Shown one piece after another: positions 17,760 through 26,732 of a stretch of 53,372 nucleotides of DNA. The stretch covers positions 1-53,372 of the forward strand of contig CAYURM010000022.1 of NCBI GenBank assembly GCA_964447155.1. The letters run 5' to 3'. The notes under the pieces were generated by a model. The model saw only the letters and a list, made by a program, of their open reading frames with translations, searched no databases and had not been told where the DNA came from. Source of the DNA: SMBSF63 sp034003545 (lineage in GTDB: Bacteria > Chloroflexota > Anaerolineae > Anaerolineales > Anaerolineaceae). Numbering within the stretch: position 1 is the first letter of the stretch; the number at the start of each line of letters is the position of its first letter. A program made the translations under genes and the position numbers.

Positions 17760-20700
17760 GCTTTCACCCCTTTGGGATTGTGCACCAGATTCAATGCTAC
17801 GATTGCGCCAAGCTGCCGGCGGATATTAATGTCCCCTGGCGCCAGTTCCGACGCACGCCGCATCATATCCTCTGCGCCTACATAGTCTTTTTGCTCGCGC
17901 AGAATAACGCCCGCATGAAAATACAGTCTGTAATCATCTGGCGCAATTTCCATTGCCTGCCCAAAAGTCTTAAACGCTTTCTTGTTTTCCCGGCGCTCTA
18001 AATACGTTTTCCCTAACGCCACATATGCTTCCAGGTCATTGGGATACTGCCGGACCGCCTCGCTGAAATAATGCACCGCTTGATCCAGTTGCCCGTCTGC
18101 ACGTTTCATCATACCAACCAAATAATTCAATCCTTTCAGTGTTGGATTGATTTTCAATGCCCGAAAAGCATGCTGGCTCGCTTCCTGGGGCTTATCCAAC
18201 TCCAGTTGTACCCCGGCCAGATCACTCAAAACCTCCGCATTCTCAGGATCCGTTTCAACCAGCGCCATCAACAAGGGTTCAGCTTCTTTCGCACCCTGCA
18301 TGGATTGCACCAGCCTGGCGTGCTCCAGCATCACTGCAGCACATTTTTGCCCGCCATTGATCGCTTCTTCCAGCATCCGCAGCGCATCAGCAGATTTCCC
18401 TGCTGCTTTCTGCACCTCACACAAGAACAACAGACTGCCTGCAGTCCCGGGGGCTCGCTTCAAAGCCAGGCTGGCACATTCCATCGCCTTCTTTTGCTTG
18501 CCCATCCGCAGCGCAATTTTTCCGCTTTGCAATACCGGTTCAGGCGAATATCGGTCAACCACCGCAGCCCGCTCCGAGGCTTGCAAAGCGCTTGCCCAAT
18601 CTTCAACCTGCTGATATGCTTTGGAAAGCAGCAGCCAAACCTGCCCCTGATCCGCAGCCTTTTTACTTATATTTTCCAGTAAAACAATCGCCTGCGCAGC
18701 TTCTCCATTTTGGATATAGGCATCACCCAGCGCCAGCCTGTATGCAAGCCTCTCCGGCATCAACTCAACCGCCATCTTCCAGTGCGCAACAGCTTTTTCT
18801 AACTCAAATTCCAACCCGGCAAGCTCAGCAGCCCAGGCATGCCATTCCGGTTCATCGGGCCACATCTCCAGCGCAGACTCTAGCGCCGCCAGTGCTTCTT
18901 CGCGCTCTTCTGCTCTTTGTAAAGCAACGGCTAGGGCAGCATAAGCAAGCGGGTCATTCGACGTCAGCTCCAGCGCCTTTAAAATCACTGTCACCGCCTC
19001 TTCTGGCACCGTGCTCTGCAGGCTCAATCCATACTCCACCAGCACTTTTGGTTCATCAATATATTTCTTTCCAATCTGGATCGCCCCGGCGTAATTGTTA
19101 CTCCGGCGTAAAGCTGCTACCAATGCCCTCTGATCTTCCCCGGATTTAGCGCTCCTGGCGAAATTACGGATCCCTTCCAGCGAAGAACGAAACACCATAT
19201 TCCCCCGCGCCATCCAGCGCGCCACCTCTTCACAATTTCTGATCCGCTCCAGCCGATTCACCAAGTCGTTGAAACTTTCTTCGCTGGAAATCCCCGGGGC
19301 CTTCTCCTCTGGTGCATGGCGGATCACCCGTAATTCCTGCGCAAGCATTGCCTGCTCGCGCAGCCGGACGACCAGACTGATTTGATTCAGCAAAGACCGC
19401 CCCTCGTAAGGGCGTTTCGCTACTAAATCACCTCCAATACATACGGCGTCATCCCATTTTCCCAGCGCAAATGCCGCTTCTGAAAGCTGGATGCCAATCG
19501 AAGATGAAAATCCATACTGTATCCCCATGCCGGGGTTCCACTGCGGTTGTGGCTGACTTTGTGCTTCCTTCAGTTGGCCATAACGCCGGACAGCCTTCCT
19601 GTATTGCTCCAGGGCTGCCCCCGTTTCCCCTTTCCGCACCATATTCCGGCTCTTCAAGGCCAACAATGCAGGATGATCGGCATCAAACTGCATTCCTTGT
19701 TCAATGATCGCATCCACCCTGGCTGCCGTCACATCTTGATTCAGTTGTAAAGCAGCCTCCATTGCAAACAACCCTGCTCTGGCATGCTTCCCCATCTCAG
19801 GCAATGTATCCAGTTTTTCATTTGCCGAGAGCGCATACTGATCAACGCTTGACAAAATGTCTGCACTCTTTTCTGAATATAGCAAAGCATCTGCAAGCTC
19901 AACCGCCATATATCGAATTTGAGCCGAACGCTGGTTTTGCGACAAGGCTTTCTCCAGATATGAAAGAGCCGTCTCGCTGTCACCCACCATCTCATGCAGC
20001 ACCCCCATCCTCAGATTAATTGCCTCCAGGGCAGTCAGGGAAGCATACCAATCCCTTGGCAGTACTTTGAGCACATCCCCTTCAGCGAACGGGAACAGTC
20101 GGTCTGCATCAACCAGTGCCTCAGCATGCTGCAAACTTGCCAATGCGCCCTGCATCCTGTCCAACGAAATGAGCAAGTCCGCCTGAAACAGATGCAGACA
20201 GACATTTTCAGGGTACCTTTCAAGCAACACCGACAAATGCTCTTCTGCAGCAGATGTTTCGCCAATCCGCGCTTGTAAACAGGCCAGGTCAAATTCCACA
20301 ACAGGGTCACCAGCTTCGCACTCCTTCGCGTTTTCAAGGCAGGCAACTGCTTCCTGCAATTCATCCAAACCCACATAAAGATGAGCGGCCTGGCGCAGGG
20401 CTGATGCCGGCACGTCACCAAGCGCTGCCAGTTTTCTCAAACTCTGCCGCACAGCCGCTTCTTCTTTCATTTGACTCTGCATCGCAGCCAACCGCACCCA
20501 CATTTCCGGGGACTGAGCATCGATTTCTGTCGCGCAAGCCAATCCTTCCAACGCATCTGCCACATGCCCCGTCATGCTGGCAATATCCGCATACCAAATC
20601 AGCACATCGAGCTGATCCGGCGCCATGCTGCGCACGCTGCGCACCGTCTGAAACGCCTCTTCCGGCAGATCGGCATGCAGATACGCCTTTGCCAATTTTT

Positions 20701-23203
20701 TCAGCACATCCAGCCGTTCCGGAGCAGCCTGTGCGGCTTCTTTCATCGCCGTCAGGGCAATATCTTTCATTTCCAATGAATCTGCCACTGCCCCCATGCC
20801 CGCATACAACCGCCACCGCCATTCCGGCAGGGTGACATGCGCTGACTCGATTAATCCACGGAACAATTTCAAAGCTTCCTGGTTTCGTCCGCGCGCGCCC
20901 ATCACTTCCGCCAGTGCCAACTGCACCGCAAAGGCATGCGGCTGCTTTTCCAGCATTTCTTCCAACAGCATCTCGGCACGCTGTACCCGCTCTGCCGAAA
21001 CCATCGGCCCATCCGCCAGCAGCGGATGTTCCCCGTTAAAGATCGCCTTCACATACGCGAGTTTCAACTCAGCCGGGGGATTATCGTCCTGAATAACGAT
21101 CTCCAATACAGGCACAGCTGACAAATAATTTTCTTCCTGCAAGTATATTTCAGCCAACAGCCTTGCAATGGGGGCCGCTTCAGGCCATTTTTCCAAAGAT
21201 TTGACCAGCGCTTCTTTTGCCTCACCAAATTTCTCAAGCGCAGCCAGACTCGCCGCCAGTTCATACGCCGACTCCGCCGATTCGGGATCCAACACCGCCG
21301 CAGCCTCGAAAAACGGCAGAGCTTGTTCCACGTTTCCCGCAGCCTGGTACTGTTTCCCCAGTGAGAAATTAAGCTCGGCAGACTCAGGGACAATCTTCTG
21401 CCCCGCCTGCAAAGTTGCAATCGCATGGTCAATCAATCCCATAGCACAATATGATTCCGAAAGATCCAGCCAATACGCTGCGTTGTGCGGTCCTGCTTTT
21501 GTTGCCACAATTAAATACGGAACGGACGCTTCAAAATCCTCCATTTGCTGCAGTGCTTTACCCATCAGCGCATTCGCCTTTTCATGATTTGGCTCTTTTT
21601 CAAGCGCACTTTCGCAAGCCTTTGCTGCAATTCTCGGCATATCCGCTTGATACGCACTCATTCCAAATCGCGCCCAGTCATCCGCCTGTGCATCTTCGGT
21701 CAGGCGAATCACCTGTGCCCAGGACTCATAAGCATCTTTCCATTGCAGTTGCTTTTCCTGCAGCAAAGCAAGCCGCTGAAAATTCTCCGGCGCAGCGGGG
21801 TTGATAATCGCTGCCGCAAAAGCATAATTGCCCGCCGCCGGATAGTCTTCAATCTGTGCCAAATACTTACTAATATAGTGCAACAGCTCCACATCGTTGG
21901 GGCGCTCCTGTTGCAGAATATGGGCAAGTTGCACTGCTTCTGCCTGCATGTCAACCGACTCCAGAATTTCGATCAATTCCAGCGGTTTCCACTCTGCCAC
22001 AAATCGCGGTGCATACAGCGCTTCGTGCTTGCTCACCTTCTTCACAATTTCTTCAACCGCCCCGCGCGCAATCGTCTGGGCTGTTTCTGTTTCGCCGTTC
22101 GACTGGGCCTGCTGTGCTTTCCGCAGTTGCAAAAACGGGTGAATTTCGGATAACGATATTTCGTCCAGCGTGTTCACCGCCGCCCTGGAAACAAAACTCG
22201 CCTCAGGTTGTCCATAAACGAGATCAGCTTGATCTGTTTTCAAAACCTTGGCAATATATTTCTCCGCTTCCCCCGTCATTTCGGCCGCAGCCAGGCGCTG
22301 TAAATGCAATCCCGCCCGCCAGAATCGTTCTGCTTCCTCAATGGATTTCAACAAGAACGCAGCTTTTTTTACATGACCGGACAATTGACATAACCCGGCC
22401 AGGGACTGTAATCGATCGGTAGCAGCCAGCAGTTGACTACCATCCAGCTTCTCCCAGGCCTGCCTGGCTTCTTTACAATCATCCAGGCGTGATTCCAGTA
22501 AACTTTCCGCCAATTGTTTTGCCAGTTCCGATTCTCCCAATATAACCATACTGCGCAGGCCGGAAAGGACTTTGCCCAGCGGCTTCTTTTCAAGCAAATT
22601 CAAAAGAATCTTCTGGCGGTCTTCAGCCAAAATGGGGTTTGCCAGCACCACATGTGAAACCACAGCCAGATATCTGTCATCGGAATCCAGCATGCAGATT
22701 TCAGCCAGCATCCCCAACCCATCCGGCACCAGACCATACAAACACGCCAATGCGGTACGCCAGGTTTCAGGTTGAGTAGATTCCAGATTGAAAAATCTTG
22801 ACTGCATAAAAACATCTTTCCAGTTCTGTGAAAGCCGCCAGCGTTCTCTTAAGCCAAGCGCAGCCAGTCCGGCCTTCTCCAGGCTGGTAACCTGTCGGCC
22901 ATTTTCACAAATTGACGTTAAGAACCTGCTGGCCCTCTTTTGCAAATCATCATCGATTAAAAATTGCGCTCTTTCCCGCAACAAGCACGCATACTCGCCA
23001 TGCCCTAACACCACCAGCGACAGCCGCCCCGGACACAAATCTTCCCGGCTTTTCACATCTGTGTCGCTGAACAATTTCCACAATTCATCTTCCTGGACAC
23101 TCTGCCAGACCATTTGATCCTGTCGTAATGCAGACAGGATACTTGATGCTTCTTCCGCTGAAAAATTGACATGCAGAAAGGAATACAATGCAGAATTATT
23201 CAT
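17756..23203 (-). CDS. Giant TPR-repeat scaffold protein (1815 residues)
   Basis: The protein is almost entirely helical repeats. TPR units of about 34 residues are obvious in many places, for example PDDYRLYFHAGVILREQKDY near the C terminus and ALNYLVGM-type units. Many more diverged units fill residues 250-1800. The first 100-150 residues do not look like TPR and may be a separate recognition domain. No signal peptide or membrane segment is seen, so it should be cytoplasmic. TPR solenoids bind peptides or proteins. Given the overlap with the caspase-fold protease gene, it is most simply a sensor or regulator of that protease. The start ATG has only a distant GGGAG ribosome site, 38 bases after the membrane protein gene. 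Confidence 0.85.
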   Translation of the reverse strand: MNNSALYSFLHVNFSAEEASSILSALRQDQMVWQSVQEDELWKLFSDTDVKSREDLCPGRLSLVVLGHGEYACLLRERAQFLIDDDLQKRASRFLTSICENGRQVTSLEKAGLAALGLRERWRLSQNWKDVFMQSRFFNLESTQPETWRTALACLYGLVPDGLGMLAEICMLDSDDRYLAVVSHVVLANPILAEDRQKILLNLLEKKPLGKVLSGLRSMVILGESELAKQLAESLLESRLDDCKEARQAWEKLDGSQLLAATDRLQSLAGLCQLSGHVKKAAFLLKSIEEAERFWRAGLHLQRLAAAEMTGEAEKYIAKVLKTDQADLVYGQPEASFVSRAAVNTLDEISLSEIHPFLQLRKAQQAQSNGETETAQTIARGAVEEIVKKVSKHEALYAPRFVAEWKPLELIEILESVDMQAEAVQLAHILQQERPNDVELLHYISKYLAQIEDYPAAGNYAFAAAIINPAAPENFQRLALLQEKQLQWKDAYESWAQVIRLTEDAQADDWARFGMSAYQADMPRIAAKACESALEKEPNHEKANALMGKALQQMEDFEASVPYLIVATKAGPHNAAYWLDLSESYCAMGLIDHAIATLQAGQKIVPESAELNFSLGKQYQAAGNVEQALPFFEAAAVLDPESAESAYELAASLAALEKFGEAKEALVKSLEKWPEAAPIARLLAEIYLQEENYLSAVPVLEIVIQDDNPPAELKLAYVKAIFNGEHPLLADGPMVSAERVQRAEMLLEEMLEKQPHAFAVQLALAEVMGARGRNQEALKLFRGLIESAHVTLPEWRWRLYAGMGAVADSLEMKDIALTAMKEAAQAAPERLDVLKKLAKAYLHADLPEEAFQTVRSVRSMAPDQLDVLIWYADIASMTGHVADALEGLACATEIDAQSPEMWVRLAAMQSQMKEEAAVRQSLRKLAALGDVPASALRQAAHLYVGLDELQEAVACLENAKECEAGDPVVEFDLACLQARIGETSAAEEHLSVLLERYPENVCLHLFQADLLISLDRMQGALASLQHAEALVDADRLFPFAEGDVLKVLPRDWYASLTALEAINLRMGVLHEMVGDSETALSYLEKALSQNQRSAQIRYMAVELADALLYSEKSADILSSVDQYALSANEKLDTLPEMGKHARAGLFAMEAALQLNQDVTAARVDAIIEQGMQFDADHPALLALKSRNMVRKGETGAALEQYRKAVRRYGQLKEAQSQPQPQWNPGMGIQYGFSSSIGIQLSEAAFALGKWDDAVCIGGDLVAKRPYEGRSLLNQISLVVRLREQAMLAQELRVIRHAPEEKAPGISSEESFNDLVNRLERIRNCEEVARWMARGNMVFRSSLEGIRNFARSAKSGEDQRALVAALRRSNNYAGAIQIGKKYIDEPKVLVEYGLSLQSTVPEEAVTVILKALELTSNDPLAYAALAVALQRAEEREEALAALESALEMWPDEPEWHAWAAELAGLEFELEKAVAHWKMAVELMPERLAYRLALGDAYIQNGEAAQAIVLLENISKKAADQGQVWLLLSKAYQQVEDWASALQASERAAVVDRYSPEPVLQSGKIALRMGKQKKAMECASLALKRAPGTAGSLLFLCEVQKAAGKSADALRMLEEAINGGQKCAAVMLEHARLVQSMQGAKEAEPLLMALVETDPENAEVLSDLAGVQLELDKPQEASQHAFRALKINPTLKGLNYLVGMMKRADGQLDQAVHYFSEAVRQYPNDLEAYVALGKTYLERRENKKAFKTFGQAMEIAPDDYRLYFHAGVILREQKDYVGAEDMMRRASELAPGDINIRRQLGAIVALNLVHNPKGVKA

Positions 23204-23241
23204 GGATTAGTCTATCTCCCCAAAACGATTGAATTCACCCA

Positions 23242-23556
23242 CTACAATGCCTTTATCGCGACAAAATAAGACAAAAAGATCAACACCCCGCCAAACAAAA
23301 CCAGAAAAACGCCAATGCCAACCGCCGTCGCCACCAATTTGTTTAACGCAGCAATCAGATTTGACGCATTTCCAACCAGACCGGCGATTTCTTCAGTAAT
23401 CCCCTTTTGGGCAATTTGAGCAGTCTGCTGTGCAATTGTTTTTAAGTCCCCCCAAATTACTTTGGTAACCAGTGTAAACAATCCAAAACACAATGAAATC
23501 GTCCCCAAAACAAACAGCGTCAGCGCCATCAGTGTGATCAAATTTGACAGTTCCAT
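23242..23556 (-). CDS. Small two-helix membrane protein, first gene after the sigma-54 promoter
   Basis: The 104-residue protein has hydrophobic helices at about residues 8-35 and 77-101. They are joined by a polar, amphipathic middle (ITEEIAGLVGNASNLIAALNK) that could be a coiled or membrane-lying helix. No family is recognised. It is the first gene behind the -24/-12 promoter at 23601-23617 and is followed directly by the TPR and protease genes. A role as membrane anchor or docking site for the TPR/protease pair is a reasonable guess. Its ribosome site AGGAGG (23575-23570) lies 13 bases from the ATG and inside one arm of an inverted repeat. Confidence 0.7.
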   Translation of the reverse strand: MELSNLITLMALTLFVLGTISLCFGLFTLVTKVIWGDLKTIAQQTAQIAQKGITEEIAGLVGNASNLIAALNKLVATAVGIGVFLVLFGGVLIFLSYFVAIKAL

Positions 23557-23562
23557 TAAATT

Positions 23563-23601
23563 AACATTGCCTCCTGAAAAGTAGACTCAGAAGGCAATGT
23601 T
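23563..23601 (-). promoter_or_regulatory. Inverted repeat covering the ribosome site of the membrane protein gene
   Basis: Bases 23563-23577 and 23587-23601 are reverse complements over 15 positions with one mismatch, which could be a G-U pair in RNA. The right arm touches the -12 element of the sigma-54 promoter, and the left arm contains AGGAGG. It could be a hairpin that hides the ribosome site, a protein-binding palindrome, or both. There is no T run after it, so a terminator is less likely. Confidence 0.55.
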
Positions 23602-23617
23602 GCAAGAACTGTGCCAA
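23601..23617 (-). promoter_or_regulatory. Sigma-54 (-24/-12) promoter of the membrane protein/TPR/protease operon
   Basis: The minus-strand sequence is TTGGCACAGTTCTTGCA. It matches the sigma-54 consensus YTGGCACGrNNNTTGCW at every fixed position except one (A for G after TGGCAC). The GG and GC pairs have the required spacing of 12. The start of transcription would be near 23590. It lies 6 bases beyond the stop codon of the sigma-54 activator gene and 45 bases before the next start codon. Confidence 0.82.
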
Positions 23618-23622
23618 CGCCC

Positions 23623-24795
23623 TTAACCGCCGCGAAGGATATCCGCCGGCAAATGAGCCAAATCAATTACCGCATCATCGCAAAACAGCAGCGCCCGCTC
23701 AATCGCATTGCTCAGTTCCCGGATATTTCCCGGCCACTGATAGCGCACCAGCGCTTCCAATGCCCGTTGGGAAATATCTGTCACATTCATTCCCAACCGC
23801 ATGTTGATCCGGCGCACAAAGAAACCAGCCAGTTCAGGAATATCCTCGCGGCGTTCACGCAGCGGCGGCAGGTGTAGATCAACAACTTTCAAACGGTAAT
23901 ACAAATCTTCGCGAAACTGGTTCTCCTTGATCATGTTTGGCAAATCGCGGTTGGATGCCGCCAGAATCTGCACATCCACCTGGATCATTTTCGTACCACC
24001 CACCCGGCGCAGCGAGCGGTCTTCGATCGCCCGCAGCAGCTTGGCCTGAATATCCAGCGGCATGGATGAAATCTCATCCAGAAAAAGGATGCCCCCGTCT
24101 GCCACTTCCATCAACCCCAGCTTGCGTTTATCCGCGCCGGTAAACGCACCGGCCTCATATCCAAACAATTCTGATTCAAGCACGGTAGGCTGGATTGCCG
24201 CGCAGTTAATCGGCACAAACGGCTTATCCGCCCTCGGGCCGGCATTGTGGATAAATTTTGCCAACACCTCTTTGCCTGTTCCCGTTTCGCCGGTCACCAG
24301 CACCGAAACCGATGCCTCTGCCGCCCGCCTGGCCTGGTTGACAATCACCTTCATGCCATCACTCTTCCCGACAATAAAATGTAAATCACTTTGCTGTGAC
24401 TGCCGCAGCAGCACCAGTTCTCTACGCATGGATACCGCTTCGCAGGCTCTGTCCAGCGTTTTTTCCAGGCGAGTGAACTCAATCGGCTTGCTCAAAAAAT
24501 CATGGGCGCCATTCTTCATCGCTTCAACCGCCATCTCAATATCCCCGAACGCAGTAATAATAATGACAGGAGGCCGCACCGGCAATTGTTCCGTTTCATA
24601 GATCAAACTTGGCCCATACCCATCGGGAAGCTGTACATCCAGCAGGATAATATCCGCATTGCCTTTACGCAAGCTGTCACGGGCCTCTGCCAGATTGGCA
24701 ACCCCCACCACATCATATCCTTTATCATTCAAAAATTCGCCGATATTCTGGCGCGCATTCTCTTCATCATCCACAATCAATACCGTATAACTCAT
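23623..24795 (-). CDS. Sigma-54 activator response regulator lacking a DNA-binding domain
   Basis: This NtrC-type protein should open sigma-54 promoters by ATP hydrolysis after phosphorylation. The 390 residues comprise a receiver domain (1-120; Asp9/Asp10, phospho-acceptor Asp53, Lys103) and an AAA+ domain (about 140-380). The AAA+ domain shows Walker A GETGTGKE (169-176), the sigma-54-contacting GAFTGA loop (216-221), Walker B ILFLDE (236-241) and the WPGNIREL sensor region. The protein stops at residue 390, exactly where the Fis-type helix-turn-helix normally begins. It probably acts from solution without an enhancer site, as described for FlgR of Helicobacter pylori. The start overlaps the kinase stop by one base (TAATG), so the kinase is its likely partner. 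Confidence 0.93.
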   Translation of the reverse strand: MSYTVLIVDDEENARQNIGEFLNDKGYDVVGVANLAEARDSLRKGNADIILLDVQLPDGYGPSLIYETEQLPVRPPVIIITAFGDIEMAVEAMKNGAHDFLSKPIEFTRLEKTLDRACEAVSMRRELVLLRQSQQSDLHFIVGKSDGMKVIVNQARRAAEASVSVLVTGETGTGKEVLAKFIHNAGPRADKPFVPINCAAIQPTVLESELFGYEAGAFTGADKRKLGLMEVADGGILFLDEISSMPLDIQAKLLRAIEDRSLRRVGGTKMIQVDVQILAASNRDLPNMIKENQFREDLYYRLKVVDLHLPPLRERREDIPELAGFFVRRINMRLGMNVTDISQRALEALVRYQWPGNIRELSNAIERALLFCDDAVIDLAHLPADILRGG

Positions 24796-26732
24796 TATTT
24801 TTCTCCCTCCATTACCACCGGCAGCTCGACATGAAACACTGTCCCTCCCGGAAAACTGCTCGCATAAATGGCGCCGCGATGGGTTGTCACGATCTGTTTG
24901 GTGATCGCCAATCCAAGTCCCGTCCCACGAGGTTTATTGGAAATAAACGGCTCAAAAATTCGATCTTTCATCCCGTCAGGAATGCCGGGTCCGTTATCCG
25001 CAAACGTGATCTCAATTTGTGGTTGTTGATTCGCCGCTTCCTTCATCCCGACCCGCACAGACAGGGTGCCGCCGCTTTCGCTCATCACATCGACTGCATT
25101 ACTGATCAAATTGGTGAACACCCGCTCCAGGGAGCGATAATCCCCGTTGACGACCGGCAAATTCTCGCCGGCCTTAAAATATGACTCGATCTTCACACGG
25201 GTCATCCGCGGACGCCACCGAGTTAACACCCGCTCTACCAAAGCCGGGATGTCCACCATCTGAAATTTATGGTCAATCGGACGGGAAAACGCGAGCACGG
25301 AATCCATCAGATCATTCAACCTGACGCAATCATTCTGTGCGCGTTCAATTAATGCCAGATTGGCAAAATTGCCATCCACCCGATTTGCCAGCAATTGCAA
25401 GCCGGTAGATATATTATTAATAGGATTACGTACTTCATGAGCAAATATCGCCGTAAACTCGCCTAACATGGCGTGGTTTTCCAACTGCTCGGTACGCAGC
25501 CGATTTTCTTCTTCTTGACTCACATCAGCAATCAAAACCAGCAAAGCTCGTGTTTGCCCATCTTCAACCACAGGAACCACTTGTATCTCAGCTGGAAACG
25601 CGCTGCCATCTCTCCGGTGCAATGAGCGCTTGGTCAGCGTCTGCGTCTTTAAACTTATCGCGGAATCCTCCAGCGTCTTGATCAACCCCGTAGATCCAAT
25701 CAGAACATTCTCTACACTTTCTCCGCATACCTCGGTACAGGTATACCCCAGCAGCGCCTCGGCAATCGAATTGATTTCAACCACTCTCAAATTAGGCGTA
25801 AGAACCACTACGCCCTCATCAATATGCTCCAGAATACCTGTCAAAACCGACAGGGAGAATCCTCTTCTCTGGTTTTCGCTGGACAGGTTTTCGATCAATG
25901 CCAGCTTCTGCAATTGATCGCCAATATAAAAATGAAAAAAGTCAAGAATCTTCTCCATCTCGGCAATCGGCTCTTTATCCATACCGCCAATCACCAGCAT
26001 CCCGAAACTTGCCTCTTTCTGACCAATCGGTACGGATGCCACATATTTCAGTCCCGCAATCCGTCCCTGGCGGTGCAGTTCCGCAACCATCTTTTTTCCT
26101 GGTTCCCATACAACCACTTCAGAAAGTCGTATCACATCAGCCGATGACAAAACAGAAGAAAAAACTTCAGCCCCTCTCATTGCCACGCGCACAGCTTGTG
26201 GACGGTGACTCTCTCCCCGATATACACTGATCAAATCTGTACCGAGAAGTTTGCGAATTGTCTCCAATACCAGATCATACAATTTCTGCTCATCGCTAAC
26301 ATCACCAAATGCAATCAAATCCAGCAGCAGATCAATCTTTTGTTCCGGGCTCAGATCGTCATATGAGCCTTGCACCACTTCCGACACCCGCAGCAATATC
26401 CAGTTTGCATCCTTGTCGAGGATCACCGAATTGACCTCAACCTCAATCGGGCTTGCCAAACGCTTCACCAGTTGAGCACGCATGGCCTCCGTTGCATCCC
26501 AAAAAGCTGGTTCATAATTCAGCAAAAAATCCGAATACGGCTTTCCTGCAATTTCATGCAATGTAAAAGCCGTCAATTCCAGAAACTTTCTATTTGCAAA
26601 CAGAATTTCCTGGCGATCACGATTAAACAACAGCGCTGCTTCAGGTAATAAATTGAAAACAGCGCTTATTTCAGGCCATGAGGGTTGATTCCCAAACAGA
26701 TAGTCGGGCAGATTAAAGAATTTTTGCATCAT
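24795..26732 (-). CDS. Soluble PAS-GAF-PAS sensor histidine kinase
   Basis: The 645-residue kinase has no membrane segment and should sense a cytoplasmic signal. Domains in order are PAS (about 22-120), a GAF-like domain (about 140-280), PAS (about 295-405), HisKA with phospho-acceptor His432 (FAHEVRNP), and a HATPase domain with NLISNAVDV, DNGPGIP and GTGLGLAI. This is an NtrB-like catalytic core, which typically pairs with NtrC-type regulators. Its ATG overlaps the rpoN stop (ATGA) and its stop overlaps the activator start, so sigma factor, kinase and activator are made from one message. The ligand of the PAS and GAF domains is unknown. Confidence 0.92.
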   Translation of the reverse strand: MMQKFFNLPDYLFGNQPSWPEISAVFNLLPEAALLFNRDRQEILFANRKFLELTAFTLHEIAGKPYSDFLLNYEPAFWDATEAMRAQLVKRLASPIEVEVNSVILDKDANWILLRVSEVVQGSYDDLSPEQKIDLLLDLIAFGDVSDEQKLYDLVLETIRKLLGTDLISVYRGESHRPQAVRVAMRGAEVFSSVLSSADVIRLSEVVVWEPGKKMVAELHRQGRIAGLKYVASVPIGQKEASFGMLVIGGMDKEPIAEMEKILDFFHFYIGDQLQKLALIENLSSENQRRGFSLSVLTGILEHIDEGVVVLTPNLRVVEINSIAEALLGYTCTEVCGESVENVLIGSTGLIKTLEDSAISLKTQTLTKRSLHRRDGSAFPAEIQVVPVVEDGQTRALLVLIADVSQEEENRLRTEQLENHAMLGEFTAIFAHEVRNPINNISTGLQLLANRVDGNFANLALIERAQNDCVRLNDLMDSVLAFSRPIDHKFQMVDIPALVERVLTRWRPRMTRVKIESYFKAGENLPVVNGDYRSLERVFTNLISNAVDVMSESGGTLSVRVGMKEAANQQPQIEITFADNGPGIPDGMKDRIFEPFISNKPRGTGLGLAITKQIVTTHRGAIYASSFPGGTVFHVELPVVMEGEK

